Source: Trichostrongylus colubriformis | Taxonomy: Eukaryota > Nematoda > Chromadorea > Rhabditida > Trichostrongylidae | Assembly (NCBI GenBank): GCA_963978905.1 | Contig: OZ022257.1 | Span: 20,169,664-20,233,663, forward strand | Length of the DNA: 64,000 nt | Reading direction: 5' to 3' | Shown: positions 1-11,371 of the stretch, piece after piece | How positions within the stretch are numbered: position 1 is the first letter of the stretch | Layout: each line of letters starts with the position of its first letter | The notes under the pieces: generated by a model | Told to the model about the DNA's origin: nothing | Databases searched by the model: none | Seen by the model: the letters and a program-made list of their open reading frames with translations, nothing else | Position numbers and translations under genes: made by a program

Positions 1-1079
1 GAGGGACTCGTTTTTCTGTACACATTCTTTTGACTGAGATATAAAAAGGAAATAAGAAGCTCAGTCAGAAAGTGAACAAAAGAGGGGAAGCAGTGAAGTA
101 GGAAAGGAATTTCGTGGACACGAAAGCAGGGAAACGATTTGAAGTGAAGCTATGGGTTACTGGGGACAATGCTGCAAGGAGGAAAGTGGCGGCAGCGTCA
201 AACATGTGGGCTTGATGAGGGGAGGGGTCCACTTAGTGGGCGAAATATCCCGAAGAATGTCAGCAGAAGATGTTTTGGATTGAATTTTTCGAAGTTGATG
301 GGCGGATTCCTGTGGAGCTGCCGATCGATAAACAATCAGCTTCATAGTATGTGTTACGAAATACGGTTATCGATCGATCAACAACCTTTTCAGGAAACTA
401 CTTTGTGTATAAGTGCTGCTTTTCGACTTTTGGAGAAATATTTCGTCATCGAGGGTATTGTTTACGGTACAATACCATGTGAGGAACGGTATTTCGCAAC
501 TCCTCACATGGCTCGATGACAAACATGTTTTGGAGGGACATCGATGTTTTCGATGTCCTCGGATCTCAGTCCAGGTCTTATCCTGTCCACGAGTTGCGGC
601 ATAAGAGGGGTCTATCCCCATTCCGACTACATCAGCATTCGAAGACGGAATTAGAAATTTGGCTTAATACCATTCACTACTATCCGGCTATATATATTGA
701 AAGCGACCTGGTATTAATATACGGATTTGATATACAGTTGCTCAAAAACTGAGGAAAAGCTAATAGCTTACGAGGACAGTGCAGGTACGAGATAATTCCA
801 CAGTAGTCCAGTTCTGCATAATTCACGATTATAGAAGGACTACACCTACGTACTTTATCGTATATCATACTCGTTGCACCGTCAATCCATTTGTCAGCTC
901 CTACCATAAAACTAAAGGTGCTCAAAGGAGACCAAAATTTCTGCCATTTCTTCAAAGGATCATATATATTTGGTCAATCGCTCTTTCAGCGCAACGAGAT
1001 ATTGATCGAGAACATCAACAACTATTAAGAAAATCTCGGCCTAAGTCATATCACCCGATTTCAGTTAGAAAATCAAAAC
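1..1079. other. Unassigned sequence with two short hairpins
   Basis: No coding region is recognised. Open frames at 169-519 and 516-752 (plus) have no family features I can name and overlap each other. Two adjacent hairpins are visible: arms 475-485 and 501-511 (11 bp) and arms 536-544 and 550-558 (9 bp). The stretch may be the 5' part of the retroelement that follows, but no LTR or primer-binding site was seen. Confidence 0.4.
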
Positions 1080-1139
1080 TTGGTAATTTACCTAATTTTT
1101 GGTTCAATTGCGTCTGTCCACGACATCACCATTAACAGT

Positions 1140-2985
1140 GATTTACCAGATACCGCTATGGAGCAAGACGAACCTATGGACGCAGGGCAACGCTCGGAGC
1201 CTAGCGGGGAACGCCTATTGAGGGATTCAGATATAGCTGCAATTATCGCGGCCATCAAAGAGGACCAACCTTCGAACTCAACACAAGTAACAACTCCGAA
1301 CCCTTCCTTTAGCAGAAAAGGCTACGGATATCACAATATGAATTCAACATATCACTGTCGCAAAAACTGAACCGGATGAACAGAGCAGGAATGAAGAAGG
1401 GACGTGACGAGTGTCCAAATAAGAAATAGTGAGTATTATTCAGCATCTATTCACGATCACATCTCTATGTGGGCGGCTCTCGAGCCGAATGTTTTGGTTC
1501 TTGATACCATTGTTCATGGATACACGATTCCATTAGATGCGGCTCCTGAGCCCTCGCCTAGAGTTGGCAATCGCAAATCAGCGCTGGAAAATGCAGATTT
1601 TGTTAACGGGACTATTTCAGAATTGATAACAAATGGCGCAGTGAAGGAAGTCCCAGAATCTCAAAATCTGATGATCCATCCTCTCAGCGTGGCAGAGGGT
1701 AAGAAATTAAGATTGGTATTGGATCACCGTTTTAAATAGATATGTGACTAAAGAACGTATTAAATTCGATGACATAACAAGTGTACAGCATCTGTGGCCA
1801 CGTGGAGGTTATTTGGTAGGTGACCAATGGATAACTATACGCACGTGTAACAAAGTTTTATTAGCACGTTACGTACAAGAACATTAATAATACATTTCAT
1901 TGGGTATTTATACAGGATAATGTGGGCGGACCCACTACATAATATCTAAGTTCGCCACTAGTTGGCTTGTGGGGATAATTGCTAGTAGGCATGAAAGGGA
2001 GTGCCGCGCCTAAGGGGAACTACTTCATAGCACTCCAGGATACCTACTTAGGATATGCTTAGTTCATGCCTATGGATACATTTTGAGTGATACTTATCAT
2101 TCATTGCATAATCAAAGGTGCTCACCGTTATCAATCAAATGTATTTGTCGTGGACAGATTATTATATTTCTATGGAAAGGTTGTGAGTCCACAACAGGTT
2201 ACATGACCACTTTTGATTTGAAAAACGGATATCATCACATTCGCATTGCACAGCAAAGCCAGAACTTTCTAGGTTTTGAATGGAGCAATAAGTTATATAC
2301 ATTTACAGTCCTTCCTTTCGGGCTATCATCAGCGCCTCAAATTTTTACCAAAATTCTCAGACCATTGATAAGAAAATGGAGAGGAGAGGGAAAAGGAGTA
2401 GCAATGTACTTGGATGATGGTTTGATATGGGCAAATTCTAGAAGCGAGTGCCAGAGAGTATCTCAGGATATCAGAAACGATCTCAAAAATTTTGGTTGGT
2501 TCGAGGCGGAGGAGAAGTGCACCTGGAATCCAACGACGAAAACGAAGTGGTTAGGTTTTATTATAGATTTAATAAGTTTGAGATCTTGATTTCTGAAGAA
2601 AGGACAGAGAGAGCAGTTAGTGTGCCCAAACGTCTGCTGACTGAGAAGGCCCCGTCCTTACACAGCAGATTTAGATGGACGGGAACGTTGGCGTCCATGA
2701 ACTTGGTGATTTCAGATCTCGATAGAAAACAGTGTAGGGCTATTTCAACCTCGGTTGCAGAAGCTCAATCGCGTGAGTTTTCCCTTAGTTACAGATGGCG
2801 CTTATCTACTAGAGAAGAAAGGGATTTACATTTTTTGATAAAACGTATAAGGGCAGGAATTTATATGTCATTATCTCCTCCAGATGAGGGCCCTACACCA
2901 GATTTTGTCATTAAGGTGGATGCATCTGCCCACTCGGTTGGAGCAGTTTTGAGAGGGGATAACAGGTGGCTATACTTCATTCATT
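1140..2985 (+). pseudogene. DIRS/PAT-like reverse transcriptase-RNase H remnant
   Basis: Broken retrotransposon polymerase. The N-terminal part (1404-1739) carries the leader typical of DIRS/PAT-class enzymes, ending in a KLRLVLD-type motif, and reading continues after a frameshift near 1733. The coding frame is then cut by an insertion at 1812-2196 and resumes at about 2202. The core has a DLKNGYHHI stretch, a LPFGLSSAP motif and a YLDD catalytic box at 2407-2418, followed by a WLGFIID motif. A second frameshift lies near 2575. The following frame (to about 2985) resembles the DIRS-type connection and RNase H, with a KVDASAHSVGAVL stretch. A small acidic open frame at 1158-1370 could be a Gag-like leader. 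It is dead: at least two frameshifts plus an insertion. The assignment to DIRS rather than BEL or gypsy rests on these motifs by eye. Confidence 0.6.
1812..2196 (-). mobile_element. Solo LTR inserted in the reverse transcriptase
   Basis: About 385 bp interrupts the reverse transcriptase reading frame. It is flanked by GGTTA at 1807-1811 and 2197-2201, and removing the insert plus one copy restores an uninterrupted frame, which identifies these as a 5-bp target duplication. Read on the minus strand it starts TGTTGTGG, has a TATAAATA promoter box (plus-strand 1905-1912), then an AATAAA polyadenylation signal (1857-1862) close to its far end, which is the layout of an LTR. The far end reads CCTACCAAA rather than the canonical CA, so that end is mutated or the family is unusual. 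No internal retroelement sequence is present, so this is a solo LTR of an unidentified family. Confidence 0.6.
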
Positions 2986-2989
2986 CCAT

Positions 2990-4575
2990 TCGAAAAAACC
3001 AACACCTATAACAAGCTTCTTCGCGTCACAGCGTATGTTCTCAAGTCATAGGGAAACTCAGGCGGAAAGTCAATCAAGACACGTTGCCCAAGAATCCCGG
3101 AGGCATACTAGATCACATCTCGCCAAATCCAACGATCAGCGGAGACGATCTAGCAGCCGCAGAAGTACTATACTACAACGACAGTCTAATATTACAGAAC
3201 GATTTCAGCTCACACTCGACGAAAACAACATTGACCACACTAATTCACGCATGGCTAATTCAAATATGAATGAAGCAGCAAAAAGTCCCATATTACTACT
3301 CCCCAAACATCACTTAACACGAATCATTATAATGCAGTATCATCAGAAACTATTTCATGCGGGGTCCCCTCACGTTCGGAACTACGTAACTACTACTTCA
3401 TCCCAAAGATCCGAACGATTGTGAATAGTGTCATATCCAGGTGCGTGGTATGTAAACGCCACCAAGGACGACACTATTCCTACCCCAAAACACCGGATCT
3501 ACCAAGTGAAAGGGTGACCCGGAGCCGTCCATTCCAAAACACAGGTCTAGACTATTTCGGACCTTTACTAATACGTCCACAATGCGGTGCTGACCGAAAA
3601 GTATAGGTGTGCCTCTTTACTTGCATGGCGACACGCGCCCTGCACTTAGAGGTTGAAGCAGGCAACTCAGCGCCTCAGTTGCTTATAGCATTCAGAAGGT
3701 TTGTGGCACGCCGAGGAACTCCGAACCTGGTTCTGAGTGGCAACGCGCCCACCTTCAAGCTAGGAAAAGAGGTACTAACTAACGAGCTACACAGCCTCAA
3801 AGAGGACCCTGTAGTACAATATTTCACAGCAGCCCGGAGCCTCCATTGGAAATTCATAACCCCTCTTTCCCCATGGAAAGGAGGGTTCTACGAGAGACTC
3901 TTGGGATCAGTGAAATCAGCCCTCAAGAAGACAATAAACAGGAAGATCCTAGACCTATGGACACTACAAACACTTATTTCAGAGATAGAAGCCATGCTTA
4001 ATACACGCCCTATCACACCAGTCCTTACCCACAAATCAGATAATACATTCGTACTACGACCAATTGACCTCATCAACCCCTACTTCATACCAGCCAGAGC
4101 GACCGTCGGTAACACAAGAGTACTAGCACAAGATTAACTAGATAATTCGAGCTCCAACGAGTACCTAATCGAGTCCTACGTGTCCTTCAAAGAGTCATTG
4201 GAGACGTTCTGGGAAGCGTGGCACAGACTTTACCTACAAAGTCTAGCAGAACGCAGTCAGAAAGTAACACCCTCCAAGATTGGCTTGAAAGACACACCAA
4301 AACAAGGGGACGTGGTACTCATAAGGACAGATAATACACCACGGTCTTCATGGCCTCTCGGGGTTATAACACAAATCAACAAATCAAACGATGAACTAAT
4401 CAGGTCAGTAAAAATCAAAACAGGCAGCGGAAAAGTACTGGATCGATCAATTAATCAGCTGATACCTCTAGAGGTATCGGCACAAGACAAAGATTCCGTG
4501 CTACAGTCAAAAAAGGAATCCCGACCAGTACGTGTCCAGCCGCCCAGAAAAGCAAAAAATAATACAAACAACTAA
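2990..4575 (+). pseudogene. BEL/Pao-type integrase region with DUF5641 tail
   Basis: Decayed 3' half of a BEL/Pao polyprotein. From about 2995 comes a short RNase H-to-integrase linker (frames 2995-3050 and 3084-3269). A zinc-binding region (about 3290-3460) with two His and a CVVC pair is split by a frameshift near 3380. The integrase core follows from 3421 in one frame, interrupted by stop codons at 3604 and 4135. The first acidic residue sits in GLDYFGPL (about 3547). The usual SDN of the second catalytic site is SGN here, with Gly at codon 3739-3741. The Glu site precedes LNTRPIT. The C-terminal part (4300-4500) matches the DUF5641 beta-rich domain found only at the end of BEL/Pao polyproteins. 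Dead copy. It abuts a DIRS-type polymerase directly, with no LTR between. Confidence 0.75.
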
Positions 4576-5450
4576 TTCACACAAAAACATCACAAAGAAA
4601 AACAACGAAATAAATGGCTATAACACTCACCTGTGGAATAATACAAAACAAAAAACACAACATTAACACCAACAAAAAGCTAATTCATTATTACATGCAA
4701 TTCACATCAATACTCAAACCTCTTTCACCATCAACTTCAAGTAACACACGATTAATACACAAAACACCAAAAAACTTACCTTTGAAATAATGCAAATAAT
4801 GCAAACCACAAAAACAACTGTAACATCACTACTCCGATAAACAACTAACTTGATGCCTCACGCAATTCATTGATATCATCAACCCAAGTCCTTTCACCTG
4901 TGACCTCAATTAGTACACTCGCATATACTTCGACGCACCCTGAAGGCCCCCTAACCCAGTTTGGGAAGAGGGTCCCGACGCGTAGGTCGAACGCCTATAC
5001 GCAGCGACGCGCTCACGGCGAAACGCGAAATTCTCATTTTGCTACAGCGCGACGCTACAGGATACCTTCATGCGTTTTTCTCTCTCATTATGCGTCGTTT
5101 CGTTTCGTGTACTAATTGTTGTCGTGTTGCTCCACTCTTCTTCCCTAATACAACCATAGTGTATTCTTCCAGTTTCATTTCTACCTAACTACTTCACTCA
5201 CCCTACTCACTTCATCCTAACCCCATCTAAGCGCTCTATTGCACAAAATCATAATTTCGGATATCGCGCGAAAACATCTTATTTCATGTGCTACGCGTGA
5301 TTATCTTTAGTCACTGATACTAACCCAATGTATCATCGCTTTAAGCACCATTCGTCGTCAGTTACTAACAAATTCACTCTTTGATACGTCCAGAGATAGT
5401 TCACATCCCTCTCGTATTTCATATTTCACATTCTTCCTTTCGTATTCCAC
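4576..5450. other. AT-rich non-coding stretch, possible 3' UTR/LTR
   Basis: Follows the DUF5641 frame. It is A- and C-rich with repeated CACAAAACA-type words and no open frame worth naming. It is where a 3' untranslated region and LTR of the preceding element would lie, but I could not find a matching second copy of any LTR in the window, so the call is positional only. Confidence 0.35.
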
Positions 5451-5451
5451 T

Positions 5452-6543
5452 TTGCTCTTTCACTATTACATTTGCCCAAACACCACACCAACCTCTAGTA
5501 CACGTAGTTCTACAGTGAAAGAAGCTAGTTCAATAAAAGAAAAAGCAAATTTTCAACGACAGGATTCTACTGCAGTAGGCTCAACGACAGCCACGATTAT
5601 TTCAACGAGACATACCTTGTTTTACAGCCCCATAAGTCGCATTACATAGTACGAGGCTCAGAATCCTATTACCGTCGGGCCGGAGGCTGGACCGCAGTCC
5701 ACCCAGACCAGGCGCCCGCCCGACTTGCCCATTTAACCACAGCAAGCAACTAGATCAGGATCATAGTTGGGCAAAAGAAAGCACGAGAGATGCGCCGCGC
5801 CGTGGGATACTATAAGACCTCCGCCAGCGAAGTCACGACGTAGTCCATCGAGTAGACCGCGGAGTCGCAGTCCACGGCGGGCATAAAGAAGCGGCAGCCG
5901 ATCGCGCCGACCGCGGAGCCGTAGTTCAGAGCGCAAAGAGAAGAGTAGTACAGCACCTTCCCAGACTCACTGGTCAGCCTTTCCGACCCGACTAGTGCCT
6001 CCCAGCGACAAGGTTGAAGGGTGTGTTTTCTGCGGGCTGCGAGACCACTACTCCTCGGACTGCTACCGTCATCCCTACATCAGCAGTCGAGCGTCCATCG
6101 CCGAAAGAGACGGGACCTGCAGTAACTGCCTCAAACAGCACTACGGAGTTTGCATACGCAAGGACCCTTGCTCAGTATGCAAGGAGGAGGGCCACCATAG
6201 GGCGTCTGCGTCTACAGTAGGTTCGCAATCATGGACATGGACCTGGCTCTCGATCGTCTCTACGACCTTCTTCGTGTCCGCACATACAGGTCGCCTCCAC
6301 CGGGCGCTGTTCCCCGTCGACGTTACGAGCGCCCGTTCCGGGAGAGAGAAGAATATGCCGATCAGCCGGGCCCCTTCGAGACGTCTGGACATGTCGAGTG
6401 CTCACCCTCTTCTAGTTCAGCAAGATACGAAGACCAGCCAGGCCCCTCCGGAACGTAGAAGCAGTCGGGCAGCCGGGTCCGTCCGGGCTCTCCGGGCGTC
6501 CCAGGAGAGAACGCGCCCGATCTTCCTCCGAGGAGGGAAATAA
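5452..6543 (+). pseudogene. BEL/Pao-like Gag fragment with CCHC zinc knuckle
   Basis: Nucleocapsid-like portion of a retroelement Gag. From about 5760 the frame shared with 5995 encodes an Arg/Ser-rich basic tract (5830-5940, one internal stop). A zinc knuckle of the form C-x2-C-x4-H-x4-C follows at 6022-6063 (CVFC, H, C), and a second Cys-rich part (CSNC, CSVC) ends near 6200, where the frame appears to shift. The knuckle plus Cys-rich tail is typical of nematode BEL/Pao Gag proteins. Gag should precede the polymerase, yet here it lies downstream of an integrase, so this belongs to a second, separate element. No matching polymerase follows. Confidence 0.6.
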
Positions 6544-8224
6544 GGGAGGGTTCTCTCTCGCAGAAAGCACCGACACTTGGTGATACATGCCTTCCGTTCC
6601 TAGTTCACCTATTCCAGTTTTTATAGCTCGATCACCTAATACAGAGACCCTACGTGTCCGTGCTAGCACAATAGTTCAACATTATCCCCATGCCGTCTCT
6701 AATACAATAGTTCAGCATTGTCCCGGTGCAGTCTCTACCACCCTAGTTCAGCATTGTTTTCGTGTTGTCTCTACTACAATAATTCAGCGTCGCCCCTGTG
6801 TTATCTTTAGTCCAGTAGTTCAGCATTTTCCCAAGGGGGAGCAGTCGTGCCGAGCGGTTATCGAGGAACCAGGACCACCACAGGTAAGTGCCAGTTGCTT
6901 GAGTGCTTTACTTTCAGTGTTCAGGTTCGATATAATTGTTTAATTCAGAGTCGCCGCCTTCGCTACCAGCCGTGTGTGGTATTATCGTTGGTGCTGTCGA
7001 TTTCTCGCCGTCGGTTAAATTACGACATCTTACGGCGCGGCAACCCCGCAGTCGGGTTCGAGGTCCCGTTACTAACATTTCTACTAACCCAGTGATTCAT
7101 TGCCAGCTATTGATGTTTGTTTTTACTGATGTTTTACTTCATTTGTTGTTTATGCTGTTGCTGGCCTTCATCGTAGTTCACTTAGTCGTTGTCGTTCTCT
7201 CTTGTTAGTAACTCATTTACTCACCGGGTTTTCTGCTTACTTAGGAAAAAAGGAGGGGGGGGGGGCAAGCACAGGATAATTGTTCCTTAGCGCAGGAATG
7301 TGACTGGACGCTTTCTATCGAGAGTCCGCCTGACGACAGGGCGCATACTAGGCCGGCTCCCAAATTTTTGCGGCCGGGTTCACTGCAGCCGCCCGTGCTA
7401 CGCTCCGAGACATGGGGCTTATGTCTGGGGCTGACGCCTTATGGAACTTTGGGGCGGGAGTGTCGCGAAAGCGAGGATCGCTCCTTAGTTTCTGTGGCGC
7501 ACGCGCTCCCGTGGGTTTGACCCCCGCGGCTCCACGTTGGTCATATTCCGTGATCTTTCGATATCGAACGACGGCTGCGCACCACGGCACCAACACGGAC
7601 CTCCCCGAGCAGTCTTCTCTCTCTGGGTTCCTCAAGTCGTGTGGATCATTCACTTGTTTCGTCCAATCACACGGGCCTCTCTAACGAGGCCGGCGGCGGC
7701 ACCACGGAGCTTGGGCCCTTAGAATAAGCAATGGACATGTCCCCACTTCTAGAAGCTACCTGAATTGTCACCATAGTGTCGTCGGACGGGGCTCGTAGCG
7801 AGAGCCCGGCGTGAGTTTTGGTTCTAGTACATTTGATGTGTTGTATTGATTTCATTGTTACTTCAATATAAACCACTTATCCCCTTTCGTGTACCTATAG
7901 TGTATTAGTAGAGGATGTTCCTTGGTCTTTCTCAGCGGTGTGCGTACTTTAATTCAGTAGGGTCTTAGCATGCTATAGAGCTCGTAGCTACCGGGTGAAA
8001 GTTCCCAGGCGTCAGCCTGTGTGACACCGTTAACGTTACCTTAGTAGTACAGTATGTTAGTCAGGGCCTCAGGGGGGGGTTAGGCTAGGCGTGGTCCACG
8101 ATCCATGCGAACCATCCATGGGGCACCGTTTGCAACACCATATTTCAAACAGCTGTAAACTGTTTTCTCAATCACACCCTTAGACCTATCTATTTACCGC
8201 TTGCTTTCCCTAACGGTTGCGTAG
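6544..8224. other. GC-rich unassigned stretch, short tandem motif
   Basis: No recognised gene. At 6665-6835 a unit of about 45 bp built on TAGTTCAGCATT recurs four or five times with divergence. A run of G interrupts at 7254-7265. The part at 7330-7730 is GC-rich with open frames on both strands, which is expected from composition. It may be untranslated or LTR sequence of the preceding Gag-bearing element, but no paired LTR was found. Confidence 0.35.
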
Positions 8225-8910
8225 CTCCCGGAATGAGTTTTCAGTTGAGGAAAATTTCGAAAAATTTTGAAGTGTTCAATTCAAATGGCCATAACTTCCT
8301 TCAAACTCAACCATATGAGTGCGTGTCCGGATACCCGGGGTCTGCGAGGTTGCTGCTTTCGAATGACTACCTGAGCTATGCCATATCTCCAAAATGAAAG
8401 AAGAAACCTCGAGGAAAGCCAGTTGAGGAAAATTTTTTTCGTCAAGTTTGCGAGATCTTCCCACGATCCTTCCGAAAAATCGATTCAATGCTACTGAAGT
8501 TTCTCTAGTATGCATCCTTCGCTCTTGGAGGCCTAGTGTGAGGGCGAGAAGCGTTGGTCAGCTTCTCTGTGGAATGCGCCATGCATGAAGACCTCATCCG
8601 TATTCGCAACGAATACAAACGTTTTCCAATCCGCATAGTGGCCCCTAACACCAGATTACGTACTTGCAATCGTCGTGAGATATGAAAGAAGTCCATTTTG
8701 GCTAATTCTTCGTTCTCATCCCATTGTTTCTGGAGTGTCCATCCACGGTGGTACCCGTTGATAGATACCGCTTTCCACGGTCAATCGGTGAATTTCGGAG
8801 GTGTCTCTGCTCATGGTTTTGGTGTCAGCAGACCAACAGAAGGGCTCGGCGTTGACCGGTGTCGTTGCGGATCGCGCCATGCATGAGGTTTCCATGATGA
8901 GTAAGTTAAA
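8225..8910 (+). repeat. Interspersed repeat family R3, copy 1
   Basis: About 680 bp repeated in inverted orientation at 10498-11155 and, in part, at 13608-13880 and inside 21050-23330. Shared landmarks are the AAAATTTTT-rich left part, the GCGCCATGCATGA words occurring twice, and the CATCCCATTGTTTC motif. Minus-strand open frames at 8276-8696 are not conserved between copies, so the family is non-coding as far as can be seen. Class unknown; no terminal repeat or target duplication was resolved. Confidence 0.75.
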
Positions 8911-8974
8911 CTAATTTCGGGTTAAAAACCCAATTAGCCAGTTTTATCATCTCTCACCTTACACTCTAGACTCT

Positions 8975-9751
8975 CAGCCTGAGAAATTCTGTTGATCACT
9001 GCCTACCTCAACGATTACGACCCCACCCCCCCCCCCCCCCTCCTAGAGGACCAAATCCTTTCCGTTAAGTTCCTTAACGGAGGCTTGACCCCACTAAGCA
9101 TCAGCATCCGACCGTCGGATCTGTGGGAACAGAAACTTACGTGAACAATCCCACTCTTCGTCTTTGCCAACGATGGACGACGGGGCAGTCATTTAAGGCG
9201 AGGCCCGTCCTCGGCCACCACTTTGCGGAGATGTATCTTGGCATTTTTTATGTGAAACTTCGAGTGCAGCTCTTATTAAGAAAATACAACATAAATATTA
9301 TATAGGCACTAAAAAACCCATCATTTCGCGCACGATTGCTCTATTCCGTTTCTGCCAAAATTTCCACCTGTCCCACGTGTCCACCCCAGAGATGGGTTCA
9401 GAAGAGAATTTGGTGGTCATCAAGGGTTTTCCGAGGAACATTTGGAAAATACCACCTCCGTTCGGATCGTTTGACCTATGCTAAACTCTGTACCGGTGCA
9501 ATCAATGGATATCGGAACTATCGAAGGGCGTGTCGCCTACTATCTGACAATTATGTTCACTAGGTATGTCTGTGTTGTTTGTACGGCATTCACTATTCGA
9601 TCCCACCCATCGAAACAAAGCAACCCTGAGCAGGGTCATGCCTCCGTTGAGGAATCCTCAACGGGGAGAGGGGGGGGTCGTATTTGGTCCGGTAGGGGGC
9701 GGGGTTCGTAATCGTTGAGGTAGGCAGTGATCAACAGAATTTCTCAGGCTG
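8975..9751. mobile_element. TIR element with 121-bp inverted arms
   Basis: Arms at 8975-9095 and 9631-9751 are inverted copies beginning CAGCCTGAGAAATTCTG. Each arm also contains its own small hairpin (9061-9081 and 9644-9664). A run of 14 C sits in the left arm and its G counterpart in the right. The 535-bp interior has no transposase; 9195-9310 resembles the foldback family found complete at 16787-17211. A non-autonomous DNA transposon is the likely class. I did not resolve a target duplication. Confidence 0.65.
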
Positions 9752-9813
9752 TGGGTTTGAAGTACAAGGAAAGAAATTATAAAACTGACAAATTGGGCTC
9801 GAACCCGAAACTA

Positions 9814-10501
9814 GTTTCAAGGCAGTATTGAGGAAAATTCGGATGAAAAGTAAAAGAAGTAGTGAATATAAAAGTCGAGATGCCTAGTAATAGGACAGTG
9901 AAGAAAAAACGGATGGAACTGGCCAAAAACCCAATAAATAGGACCCCCTTCCCACCGTTGATTCTCGACGTGGACGACCATTTCGTCAACAAGCGGGTGG
10001 CCCGGACGACTCTGCCATTGGCATGTATCCAGGTAATCAATGCGCAAAAACAGCGTGGAAATAATACAAAAAACTGAAAGGCATCCATTGTTGACTGCAG
10101 ACGATAGAAGACAATAAGTGAGAATTAAAGGAAAAGAAAAGAAGAATAGAAGAGAAAAACTCGCGAACTCTACGAGTAAGCAGCAAAAATACACTGAAAA
10201 GGATAATCAGCTGATCAGAAAAGGCTCTGCGACGCTCTGTTGACGAAAGTGCTCCCGGTCGCTCCAGCCGGCCCCATCGTCTTGGCCCCTACCATCCCAG
10301 CCAATCAGGGGAGCTCGTCGCCAGGAGGTGGGCTGCCCGTCACCAAGAGGTGCACTTGCCCTGATTAGGCCGCCTCCGCCACAGCTCAAGTGGGCGCCCC
10401 CGCAGGTTCGCCATACAAGGTCTTTCAGACCCATAGTTTTTCACTAAATGACTCCATTTCGGATTCCTTATCACCCACATTACTCCTAACACTGTCTTTA
10501 A
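9814..10501 (+). mobile_element. MITE family R2, copy 1
   Basis: Starts with a degenerate TTTCAAGGCAG end and finishes with CACTGTCTTTAA. The same left segment (GAAAATTCGGATGAAAAG and the following 120 bp) and the same right segment recur at 36335-36881 (inverted), 41532-42057 and 57428-58303. Ends in other copies are TTTAAAGGCAGC and its near inverse, so this is a TIR-bounded, non-autonomous element. Open frames on the minus strand are not conserved. The next repeat starts at once after it. Confidence 0.7.
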
Positions 10502-11155
10502 CTTAATAGTCATGGAAGCCTCATGCATGGCGCGATCAGCAACGAAACCGGTCAACGCCAACAGCCCTTTCATTGGTCCGCTGACACCGAAACCACGTAC
10601 AGAGACACCTCCAAAATCCACCCAATATCCGTGGAAAGCGATATCTATCAACGGGTACCGCCGTGGATGGACACTCCAGAAACAATGGGATGCAATGAAA
10701 ATTAGCTGATATGGACTTCTTTCATATCTTGAATTGCAAGTACGTGATCTGGTGTGAGCGGTCACCATGCGGATCGGAAAAATTTTTGTATTCATTAAAT
10801 GTGGGTGAAATCCTCATGCATGGCGCATCCCTCAGAAAAGCTGACCGACGCTTCTCGCATTCCCACTAGGCCATCTAGAGCGAAGGATGCATGCTAGAGA
10901 AATTTCAGTGACAATGAGACGATTTTTCCGAATCGTGGGAAGATCTCGCAGGTTCGACAAAAAAAGATTTTCCTCAACTGACTTTTCTAAATTTTTCTCT
11001 CTTCGTTTCGAAGATATGGCATAACTTTGGTAGTCGTTTGAAAGCGGCAGCCTCGCAAACTCCGGACCTTTAAGAAAGCACTTATATGGTTGAGTTTGAA
11101 GGAAGTTATGACCATTTGAAGTGGGACACTTCAATTTTTCAAAATTTTTCTCATC
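10498..11155 (-). repeat. Interspersed repeat family R3, copy 2 (inverted)
   Basis: Inverted copy of 8225-8910, with the GCGCCATGCATGA words, the CAATGGGATG motif and the T-rich end in reverse order. The two copies form a widely spaced inverted repeat with 1.6 kb between them, which itself holds two other elements. A short partial repetition of the T-rich end continues to about 11330 (GAATTAGCARTATTCATGAG occurs twice at 11230-11280). Confidence 0.75.
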
Positions 11156-11371
11156 TAATCCTCATCTGCCTTCCCTCAAAATAACTTCCTTCATTGTGAA
11201 AATATGGCATAGCTCAGGAATTCTGCTACAGAATTAGCAGTATTCATGAGTAAGCTACGGAATTAGCAATATTCATGAGTAAGCCTGGTTCTCAAAATAT
11301 TAGAGTTATGGGAAGAACTATGTTTCCATCCAGGAATTCTACAGATTCAGTACGCACGTATCATGGCTGTA

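Noticed and set aside
169..519. 116-codon plus-strand frame near the left edge
   Set aside because: No family features, overlaps another frame, and contains hairpin DNA. Could be retroelement leader.
5733..5936. Arg/Leu-rich minus-strand frame
   Set aside because: Shadow of the plus-strand Arg/Ser-rich Gag tract.
7410..7684. GC-rich overlapping frames on both strands
   Set aside because: Expected from composition. No conserved motif on either strand.
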